A stretch of 17,599 nucleotides of DNA, taken from Amoebophrya sp. AT5.2 (Eukaryota; Sar; Dinophyceae; Syndiniales; Amoebophryaceae). Positions 10,602 through 17,599 of the stretch are shown here, one piece after another. Under the pieces are notes generated by a model, which ran no database searches, was not told the DNA's origin, and worked only from the letters and a program-made list of their open reading frames with translations. A program made the position numbers and the translations under genes. The stretch is taken from NCBI GenBank assembly GCA_005223375.1, contig RXOD01004868.1:1-17599 (forward strand), written 5' to 3'. The stretch's first letter is position 1; the number at the start of each line of letters is the position of its first letter.

Positions 10602-12028
10602 TTAGACCTCCAGGAAGGATTCGCCCTTCGCATTGACCGCGGCGGCCGCCTGCTTGCCCGCCGCCGGTTTCTCATTGTTTGCACCCGTCTCCGCAGAGCC
10701 ATCACAGGAACCCGCGTCGTTGGCGTTGGCGTTAACCTTGTTGGCATCGGCGTTGGCGTTAACCTCGTTTTCCTTGTTCTCTCCGTCGCAGGAACCCTTG
10801 TTCTCGTTGGCGGCAGCCTTCGCACCCGCGGCGTTGGTTAGAGGAGAGTGGACCCCATATAGAAGAGAGGAAAAAGCGGGGGCCCGGTTCACGTTCAGGT
10901 TGATGTAGGTACGTACAAAGTATATTTTCTTATCGCAGCTATTGGCTTCATTTGTCGTGTGTCACGGCTATACACTGCCTGTGCTCGTGTTAGACCTAGA
11001 CGGCACAAAATCCAACCATAAAAACCAGGCGCCAAGATCGATCAGAGCGCACAAACCGCGACTACTACTTGGGCGCGCAGATTCATTCACATTCAGCTGT
11101 TCGCCCTACAAAATAGAAAACGCCAGCCCGAGCGATCCCGATGTGGCTCGGAAGGCAAAAATGTAAAAAGTGAATCGCTCGATCCTCTCTGTTCTTTGCT
11201 AGGGGGTTTTTCGCTGGGTAACTTCGAGGTCGCTTCCTTTGCTCTCTGGGTGGCGTCCGCAGCGGCTTTCGCCTTCTGCTCCGCGTTCTTCACGGCGGCG
11301 CCAGCGTTCTCGGTGTTTTTCTCCGCCTGCTCCTTCATTTCCCCGGCCGCCTGTGCATTCGCGTGACCGGAGGCGGCGGCCGCCGCCGCTGCTTCGCTGG
11401 CATCCTTCGCTCCCGGAAGGTCGTTGGCACCCTGCCTATTCGCGGCATCGCCGGACAGCTCATGCGCCCTGGCCGTCTCCGCCGCGGCTGCTTCACCCAA
11501 TGCCTGAGCGTTAGCCGCGTCAGTAGCAGCCTTCTTAGTCATAAAGTCAGCAGCCGCCTGGGCATCATTGGCCAACTCCGTCGCCTGCTGGGCCTCCTGC
11601 GTCGCGGTGACTGTTCATAATTGGTGACGAACGCGATGGCGATCACGATGGATTTGGTGCCCATTTCGCGATGGCTTTGCTTTTGCTACTTCCCTTTCGA
11701 TTCATTTGGCCTACTTACTCTGAAGACTATTAAATAGAAGGATCCAGCTGTAGCCTCATTTAGAGAAAAAACGTAAACCCCTATAGAGGTGAGGTATTTC
11801 CCGCACCGACCTCTGACGAAGAACAACAAACAGAACACGAAGTAGTAATCGGATTTTAACAAATCCGCCTGCTATACCTGCGTCTTGCGTACCCATCACC
11901 CTGTTCAACATGCGGCGGCCAATCCACGGCTGCTCCGCCGTCGGCGCCACGTTCTGCCGCTTGATCTCGAGACCGTTGGCGGCTGCCAATCCCCCCACCA
12001 CGACCAAAAACTTGCTCTGGATGGCCAT
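10602..12028 (-). CDS. Secreted Ala-rich LEA-like helical protein
   Basis: Three exons are proposed: 12028-11878, 11610-about 11222, and about 10817-10602. They sum to 756 nt (251 aa). ATG 12028 begins a good signal peptide (MAIQSKFLVVVGGLAAANG). Residues from about 50 to 180 are Ala/Glu/Lys/Gln-rich with LEA group 3-like periodicity (for example AEQKAKAAADATQRAKEATSK in 11-residue style), implying an extended amphipathic helix or coiled coil. The last exon is polar and Asn-rich, with two GSCDG motifs and a repeated VNANA unit encoded by a 17-bp DNA repeat. Such hydrophilic helical proteins are known as desiccation or membrane protectants, but secreted Ala-rich repeats in parasites can also be surface or vesicle proteins. 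I cannot choose. The first junction is canonical; the second is not. Confidence 0.65.
10722..10765. repeat. Direct repeat, 17 bp, 27 bp apart, in the last exon of the LEA-like gene
   Basis: GGCGTTGGCGTTAACCT occurs at 10722-10738 and 10749-10765. On the minus strand it encodes the repeated EVNANADA / KVNANAND peptide. The period is a multiple of three, so the repeat keeps the frame. Confidence 0.8.
10818..11221 (-). other. Probable non-canonical intron 2 of the LEA-like gene (CGAAG direct repeat)
   Basis: CGAAG at 11226-11222 (ACC TCG AAG) and at 10822-10818 (GGT GCG AAG) are in the same codon phase. Removing 404 nt joins ...KEATSK to AAANENKG and keeps the frame. Read this way the intron is TT...AG. 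An alternative GT-AG pair uses a GTGAAG donor further upstream within the Ala-rich exon with the same acceptor, which would shorten the helix. Composition changes to unbiased, non-coding-like sequence inside the interval. Confidence 0.5.
11611..11877 (-). other. 267-nt GT-AG intron 1 of the LEA-like gene
   Basis: Donor GACGCAG|GTATAGC at 11877, acceptor TTATGAACAG|TCACCG at 11611. One base plus two bases form a Val codon, and the frame continues into VTATQEAQQATELANDAQ. A perfect hairpin (CGGATTT, 4-nt loop, AAATCCG; 11850-11867) lies just inside the 5' end. Confidence 0.7.
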
Positions 12029-12861
12029 CTTCGATTTGTTTTCGGGGAAGCTCCGACGCTTGATGAACTCAAACTCAATGAATGAATAGTAAAGAAATTG
12101 GAGTGAAATTTAATTAGTATCAAACCTCCGATGCAAGACGGGCACTTGCGTTGGAAAGGCAGATAGGAATGGTATTAAGTCCTCGACTCAGAGTAAGAAA
12201 GTAGCAGCTAGGAAAACCGGAGTTTCTTCGCGAGACCACTGACTGTAATTTCTCCGAACGTAGAAAGGATTGGGGTACTTGAAATTGTTTTTTTGCAAAG
12301 GCAACAGACGCATCAGATACGGAGGCGACCAGCACGGAAAGAGCGAAACCGATCAGCCTTCTCTAGTACGGCAACGAAAATGTTTGCACGCGATCACGAC
12401 CAGCAGGGATGACAACAAGCAATAGCAACCGACGGACGCAATTAGACCGACGAAATTGTTTTCCGAAAGTTAGCCACGAGCACGACCTCCAGAAAGCCTT
12501 TATTATTGATAAAACGAATACCGATTTAATGTTTTGCGCAAGCAGGAACCGATCCGCAGTTCGTGTCCGATGTTCACGGGATCGCGAGGCACTTGGACCG
12601 ACGCGAGGACCGAGAGACGGTGTCCACCGTTGCGTTTTTTTATACGAAAAATAATTGAATTGTGGTGGGATTCCTACATTCAACTAAATAAAAACCTGCT
12701 GCATCGAATGGTGTTGCTGCTGCTGTGCCTGTGACAAGAGGCGTCGACCACCGCCGTCACGCGGAAGCGGATAGGTGGAAGGTTATAGGCATCATGGCAA
12801 TTGGTCGTGATAGGATCTTCATCTTCGGCCCGGTTCTACTAGCCGCGCTTTTCGGTTTTTT
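12029..12861. other. Intergenic region
   Basis: No supported gene. Short frames at 12120-12335 and 12363-12683 (minus) and 12409-12654 (plus) lack start context, motifs and codon bias. It should contain the promoter of the LEA-like gene and the 3' end of the methyltransferase transcript. Confidence 0.6.
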
Positions 12862-15843
12862 TTAGGTGTCTCTAAATTTGGCCCACATGCTGTCCTGGGG
12901 GAGGTATTCCGGGGTGCGGTCTAGGAACTGCGTGATTCGGTCCGACCAGCGCACCCACCAGGTTCCGTCTGTGAGCAGGTGGAGCTTCAGCTTCTCTTTT
13001 TTCCTCCCTCTCCTTTCCCCCCCTACATCTCCGTCGCCGAGCAAATCCTCATACTCCTTAACCTGTCGCCACAGCTCCGCGAGCTCCTGGAGGATGGCGA
13101 TGGAAGTGATGTAGTGGTCCGGGTGCAGATCGTGGCCCGCCAAAATCCCGCCCCGTTTCACCATCCGGGCGAACCGTTGGATGTCCTTGCGGACGGACCC
13201 GTAGGAGTGGTCCGAATCGATAAAAACCAGGTCGAACACACGTTTCCACGGGTTCGCCCGCAGGTCGGCTACGGCGCGGTGGTCCTGCAGCTTCTCCTTC
13301 GACTGATCGGTTGAGTTGCTGCGAGACCATGCATGGGGCTTCATCGGCTGCGAGTTGGGCTTCCGCCACAGCTGTTCTGGCCGATGTTTGGACAACGCCG
13401 GCGAGAACACGTCGGAGGTCACCGGAAAAATTTCGCACGCACGACGGGGCGTGCGTTCACTTGAAGCCGCTTCCTCTCCTCGGGCGACTCCACCGCCTCG
13501 ATCATCTTGCTCCAGTTCCCCACCTCCTGCGCTGAACGCCGCGCAGTCCTGCTCGCAGCGGCGGCGCATGTTTTGCAGGTCGTGCAGGAGGTGGGTCGGG
13601 AGCCGGGGCATTACCCACGGATCGATTGCCGCGTAGTAGCCGACCCGCTCCGACAACAGCATCTCCCGCATCGTGTTCCCCGCGAAAAGTCACTTACAAG
13701 CCAGCCGCAGGAACTACTTTCTTACCCGCCATTGATAGCAACGATACACCCCGGTCATACAGATACACATCGGGTAGTTCCATCAAATGGACTACTGACC
13801 CGATGGACATAGCCACTAGCGTTCAAAGCCTCGTATCTAGTACTATATGCATCAGTCGGTAAATTTATCCGATTGTTCTGCGACGCCGAAGACCCTCCGG
13901 CAGCCAGACCTACAAAACGACAGACCATCAGGACAGAGGACAATAACGGCTACAACCCTTCCAGCACGCATGATCTTTGATCTGACAGATATCAGTTCTT
14001 CCCCCGCAACGACAATGTGTAAGTACAAACATAGCGTCACAGTAGAGCCTCGGCATCAAAACGAACCCCTTGCTTAACGCCGGATTCTGCCACTGCGAAT
14101 CTTTCCGGACTTCTTCGAGTGGTTTGCGCTTCCAGGAACGCGTCCCCCCAAGCTCCCGGCGCGTGGGACGCTGCGCGCCGCAGCGTCCCCAGATCCAACG
14201 CGCCGACTCGTCCCGCGGGCGGATCGGACCGCTCATCTTCTCCTGTGGCGTCCACGTTTTCCTTTATTGCCCCCGTCGTTAAGATCCCGGTCCCGTGCTT
14301 CACGATCGCCGACAGCGGGGTTTCACCAGTTTCTGTCCCCGGCGGATAATTGTGCTTCCGTATCTCGTTCCCCAGTTCGTTCTCAACGAGGTGGCGCACC
14401 GCCTCGAAGCGGAAGCCGCAAAACCCCGCGTCGAAAGCGATCTCCAGCTGGTCCCGAATCGCCGTCACCTGGTTCAATCGGTCGCCCGCCGACTGCACGT
14501 ATACACCGCCCTGCACCTTCGCGTCGTCCGACACCGCCAGAAAAGTGAACCACGACGCCTCCTCCAGAAACAAAAACCACTGCACGAGCAACTGCTTGCG
14601 GAGGAAGCTGCTCCGGTCTTCACTTCTCGTCTGCTCCCGCCCCTGATTATTATAATCCTCGTCATTATTATCCTCTCCAGCACCTACTTGCGTTTCTGCT
14701 TCGAAGAGCGCCTTTGTGCGCGCAACGTGCTTGCGCGCGACGTCCACGAGCCGGCGGCCGTCCGTGAGAAGGTGGCTGCGCTCGGCGAGGGAAAGCTCGG
14801 CCTTCTCGGCTTCGCTCTTCGCCCGGTACTCCGCGAGCGCCGCGAGGCCCTCACCGAAGTGGCGCGCTACTTCGGTGTCTGGGGAGGTCGACGACGTTTG
14901 ATCTCCCCACGCCGTTTTGTAGAGCTCGCATGCGAACTTGAGCACGTCGCCGTCGTACTGGCTGTTCGCTTGCGCCGCCCGCGGCCCCACCTGCGCTTCC
15001 CACTTCTCGTCCACGATGGCGTCGCGCTCGTAGTATATGGCGATTTATTCGTACTTCGTACTTCGTTTCAAAATACTTAATACTTCAAAAGTTTTGACCT
15101 GGTGGGTGGTAGAGGATGGTGGGGCAGGGATTCGGAAGGAGTAGCGAGATAAAGGTTCAGAGCCCCGTCATCACAGCGGGAGGCATCCTCTATGCCTGTC
15201 ACGTATGCTCTTCGCGAAGTAGCATCCTGGCGAGGCATCTCCGGAGGCCTCTCCGAGTGCAGATTGTAGCCGGGAATAGGGTTTGGGAGCCGGCTGGCTG
15301 AAGACAGGTTTGGCCCGAGGGGGTTCCGGCAGGGTCTTGGAACCCCTTCCCCAAACCTTGCACGGCATCCAATGCAGGCACCGGCCGACTAGCTGCTGCA
15401 GGCATAATCTCGTGCTGGGCTTCCTTGTCGGGATTTTTTTGAAGTAGTTCCGAATGACAATGAAGTACTGAATAAGTCACCATATATGACCACCACTCGT
15501 TATTTGAGTGAAACGACCCGCCGGAAGCTTCCCCTTCCTCGCCTCCGCGAGCGTGCACCGGACTGCGCTGCCACCCCTTCCGGTGCACGCTCGCGGTCGC
15601 GAGGAAGAGGGCGCGGAAATCCTCGCAGACGTGTCGGTTCTGCGTGAGCATAGAGAAGTCCTCCACTTCCTGAAACGACTCCAGATCCCGTCCGTTCCAT
15701 CGCAGGCTCCAAATCTCCCCGGGCGACCGGACGAGGAGTAGGTGACGTAGGAGAGAGAAAACGACCGCGCCGACGACTCGGTTGTTGGCTCGGACTGGGA
15801 TTGTCGGGAGATGACCCGAGAACAAGCGTGTCATTGTCGACAT
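12862..15843 (-). CDS. Type II membrane protein with C-terminal SAM-dependent methyltransferase domain (Methyltransf_24-like)
   Basis: Three exons, 15843-15481, 15026-about 14067 and about 13677-12862, sum to 2139 nt (712 aa). The start is ATG 15843; residues 23-38 (VVGAVVFSLLRHLLLV) form a signal anchor, suggesting a Golgi/ER type II topology. The following 400 residues are mostly helical with an acidic Asn/Asp run (near residue 210) and are not recognised. The methyltransferase domain begins at motif I, FAVAESGVKQGNTMRE (about 430-446), which is complete only after splicing exon 2 to exon 3. Next come the acidic loop AAIDPW (457-462), an insertion, then FDLVFIDSDHSYGSV (about 589-603) and GGILAGHDLH (617-626), matching the FIDGDHSY and GGxxxGHD motifs of the family. 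The substrate is unknown; membrane relatives may modify glycans or lipids. Confidence 0.8.
13678..14066 (-). other. Non-canonical intron 2 of the methyltransferase gene, bounded by GGGG
   Basis: Exon 2 reads FAVAESGVKQG then GTTCGT..., reaching TGA at 14039-14037. Exon 3 reads upstream from MREMLLSERVGYYAAIDPW to AGNT, then a stop. Joining at the shared GGGG (14069-14066 and 13681-13678) rebuilds motif I as GVKQGNTMREMLL with normal spacing to the acidic Asp. The intron is GT...GG or an equivalent shift; no placement within the repeat gives GT-AG. The only AG acceptor nearby (CGGGAG|ATG) would delete NTMRE from the motif. Confidence 0.65.
13768..13805. repeat. Imperfect 38-nt palindrome inside methyltransferase intron 2
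   Basis: CATCGGGT (13768-13775) is the exact inverse complement of ACCCGATG (13798-13805). Between them TCCAT-CAA-ATGGA extends the stem with a small bulge. Confidence 0.8.
15027..15480 (-). other. 454-nt GT-AG intron 1 of the methyltransferase gene
   Basis: Donor TATATG|GTGACT, acceptor ATACTACGAG|CGCGAC, both in phase 0. The junction reads NNEWWSYM|RDAIVDEKW. Exon 2 has no upstream ATG in frame before a stop, so an upstream exon is required. The intron carries the hairpin at 15306-15358 and short TACTTCG repeats near 15051-15065. Confidence 0.75.
15306..15358. repeat. Two-tier hairpin inside methyltransferase intron 1
   Basis: Outer arms AGGTTTGG (15306-15313) and CCAAACCT (15351-15358); inner arms GGGGTTCC (15320-15327) and GGAACCCC (15339-15346), with an 11-nt loop. 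All four arms are perfect complements, separated by small asymmetric internal loops. Confidence 0.85.
15535..15606. repeat. Long inverted repeat within coding exon 1 of the methyltransferase gene
   Basis: CCGCGAGCGTGCACCGGA (15545-15562) is the perfect 18-bp inverse complement of 15579-15596, with a 16-nt loop. After two mismatched bases, TTCCTCGC (15535-15542) pairs with GCGAGGAA (15599-15606), giving 28-nt arms with two mismatches. The reading frame passes through it (ASVHRKGWQRSPVHARGG). Confidence 0.9.
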
Positions 15844-16534
15844 TGTTGCTACCAGAACATCGAGAACATCATGATGGCGTCAATCGATCGGAGCATGATC
15901 TCTTGTTCTGCTACAACGATGCTCTCGGTCCGATAAGACCGGGAGCCATGGGGAACTGTAGGCCTGTGGCGCCGCATCCATAGGCCCCACGACCACCAGC
16001 TGCTAGTGCTAAGTCTGTAGCAGCCCATAAACCCAAACAGATCGCACGACGAGCTATCAAGGAAGGCAACGACCGAGAGACGCCTTCCGCCGCATCATAA
16101 GAAAGTATCAAACCGACTGACACTCCTCATCGACTTCAATGCAGCAGAAAACAAAGCGAAGAGCCGAAGACATTTTTGTGAAGCCAGAATGCGGCGGAAC
16201 CAACGGTAGCTTCCTTCACTGATGCGTATCAATCTTCTATAATCTTCCTGCGTCACGGCCATGCCCATGAAAGAAGAATGGTCTTCCCTATGATCTCGTG
16301 TACAGATGAATATCAATGTCACTGGGCACTAGGACAGACAAGGCCTCCTCTGGTCCGTGCGTCCGCACGCAACTGAATCGCACCGGGACCAAAAACGCCT
16401 TGCTGCCTAGCTCGTATAGGCTAGAAGAAGTATGTCTCTTTCTAGTACCGGAAAACCTTGCTCCCGACATCAAAGAGATTGAGATTTTGACCTTTATTTC
16501 CCGCAGGAAGGCCGGCCTTGCAAAAAACAACCGC
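15844..16534. other. Intergenic region
   Basis: No supported gene. Minus frames at 15911-16123, 16095-16322 and 16288-16659 are short, without motifs, and partly overlap the proposed last exon of the next gene upstream in another phase. It should include that gene's 3' end and the methyltransferase promoter. Confidence 0.5.
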
Positions 16535-17599
16535 TCACTGTGTCGCGCAGCCCTCGAACGGCTTCTGCAGAAGTGGCGGAGTGTTTCGTAGCCGCCCCAG
16601 CTCGTTGCTCCTGCGCTCACCGCTTCCCAGAGCATGCTGCAAAAAGACCTGCTCGCCAACCTGTGTCGTGTGGTAGTGGTTGTTTTGTTCGTTTATCCGA
16701 TGATTCTATCTTCTTATATCCATCTTGGTTCTTTGTCATAAAAATTTCGATACGTGCTGCAGGAGTCGCTCTCGGTGGTCTGCGATGTGGCCCTTGCTCC
16801 AATCCAAAAAGGCTGCGTGGTACTCCGCCGCGAAAAGGGCCGCGTTCTCCATCGCCTGCTCCGGAAACCCGCTTTTTCCACCGTCTCCCACAAACCCCAC
16901 CACAAACAACGGCGCCCGCCCGTGGCTTATCTCCCGCGCGCGCGTCACCAACCCGCCAAACGCCGTAAGCTCGTTCCTGATCATCATAGGCTATGAAATC
17001 CGAGATGCGCATTCGGTAGATAGAAGGTTCGCATAGACTTTTATTGTCCGAGGCAGCTCTAGGAACGAAAACTCGAATGATTCGATGGTACAGAGGGAGA
17101 GGATGCCCATAGAAATCTCCCTTTCACGACAAGGGGGCAGTACTCTTCCACGCCCTTGTCTGCCAGGTCGAGGAAGAGCAGGAGCACCAGCCGCCGATTC
17201 TGGAACACGCTCCGCGGCGGGCACTCCCGCAGTTTCTCTTCGCATTGGTCGAAGGTCAGGTGCACTTTGGTTCTCGCTCTGTTCCCGCCCATGTCGTTCC
17301 GATCATCCCCGCAACCAAGCGCGACTGTCTGCTCCGACCACCCGCCAGCCAGCCAGCCGGATGAATCTCCCGATTCCGCGTCACCGGCTGGGAGCGCGCC
17401 TCTTTCGATCCCGTTCAGAAGCACAACGCGCCCGCATATTGTGGCCAGACTCTCCTCTACCACCTCTTTGTCCTCGCCGCGCGAGTCGCAATTTCCGTTC
17501 CCCTTGCAAGCGTTACCGCCCCGACCCTCTGCCTCTACTTGAGGACTTCGACTTGCCACACCTTCTGTTTTCGCGGGCGCCATCGCCTGCGAACGGCTC
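16535..17599 (-). CDS. Unrecognised protein, 3' part (5' end outside window)
   Basis: The frame is open from the right edge; an ATG at 17583 exists but the frame continues upstream of it, so the gene is probably truncated by the window. Proposed exons are 17599-17128, 16990-16754 and 16636-16535. The first part is acidic and Gly-rich with a Cys pair, then TKVHLTFDQ and the hydrophobic segment RRLVLLLFLDLADKG (perhaps a buried strand rather than a membrane helix). After splicing come PMMIRNELTAFGGL, RAPLFVVGFVGDGGKSG and an Ala-rich helix ending HIADHRERLLQH. These well-formed alternating strands and helices look like a globular enzyme domain, but I do not recognise the family. If the last intron is not real, the protein stops at 16736 instead. 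Confidence 0.6.
16637..16753 (-). other. Possible intron flanked by in-phase TGCAGCA direct repeat
   Basis: Donor CTGCAGCAC|GTATCG and acceptor CTTTTTGCAG|CATGCT give a 117-nt GT-AG intron in phase 0. The 7-nt TGCAGCA is present at both ends in the same codon phase, 120 nt apart, so removal between the repeats also keeps the frame. The alternative is read-through to TAA at 16736. Confidence 0.45.
16991..17127 (-). other. 137-nt GT-AG intron in the rightmost gene
   Basis: Donor CTTGTC|GTGAAAGG (or three bases earlier at GTCGTG) and acceptor GATTTCATAG|CCTATG, all in phase 0. The junction reads EEYCPLV|PMMIRNE or lacks one Val. The in-frame TAG of the acceptor shows that the downstream exon cannot extend further upstream. 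Confidence 0.65.

Noticed and set aside
11620..11664. Hydrophobic MGTKSIVIAIAFVTN start just upstream of the Ala-rich exon
   Set aside because: Frame does not continue into the Ala-rich frame. The exon at 12028-11878 joins by GT-AG and supplies a better signal peptide.
14295..15080. Plus-strand 261-aa frame
   Set aside because: Antisense to the methyltransferase exon 2, which has an in-phase exon-intron structure and joins a recognisable domain.
15191..15480. Continuation of methyltransferase exon 1 to a stop near 15199
   Set aside because: Low-quality sequence past a good donor at 15480. Splicing there joins in phase to an exon that needs an upstream partner.
1..17599. CRISPR arrays, tRNA or rRNA genes, bacterial promoters or prophage
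   Set aside because: None seen. The intron-rich organisation is eukaryotic, and no spaced repeat array or RNA-gene core was recognised.

Overview
The window looks like nuclear DNA of a compact-genome protist. It is GC-rich, its coding sequences are broken by introns of about 65-460 nt, its proteins are rich in Ala, Ser and acidic runs, and many of them begin with signal peptides or signal anchors. All six genes I can support lie on the minus strand, head to tail, with 400-1450 nt between them. One-way arrays of this kind, together with introns that are not GT-AG and that sit between short direct repeats, are best known from dinoflagellates and especially their parasitic relatives (Syndiniales such as Amoebophrya). 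That placement is inference; no rRNA, tRNA, spliced leader or other marker gene is present.

Layout in transcription order (right to left). (1) 17599-16535: the 3' part of an unrecognised gene whose 5' end lies outside the window. (2) 15843-12862: a three-exon type II membrane protein with a C-terminal SAM-dependent methyltransferase domain (Methyltransf_24 type). (3) 12028-10602: a secreted, Ala-rich, LEA-like helical protein in three exons. (4) 9151-7308: a three-exon monoacylglycerol-lipase-like alpha/beta hydrolase with a complete Ser-Asp-His triad. (5) 6875-5467: a two-exon secretory-pathway protein with a C-terminal membrane anchor and two DUF4397-like lobes. (6) 4972-1: a very large secretory protein with an N-terminal Cys-rich, phospholipase-A2-like region and, after one probable intron, a region resembling the Stealth/GlcNAc-1-phosphotransferase CR1 and CR2 motifs. 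It runs off the left edge.

At least five of the six products look secreted or membrane bound, or act on lipid or glycan. There is no operon logic and no evident shared pathway. The neighbours probably share only direction of transcription.

The most interesting signal is in the introns. In two genes the conserved protein motif is restored only if a non-GT-AG intron is removed across an in-phase direct repeat: CCAAT in the lipase and GGGG in the methyltransferase. Three more introns have in-phase repeats at their ends: CGAAG, TGCAGCA and CACAGGT. Several introns also hold hairpins, and one coding exon holds an 18-bp perfect inverted repeat that extends to about 28 bp. Together this resembles a population of transposon-like introns (introners) with target-site-duplication-like ends.
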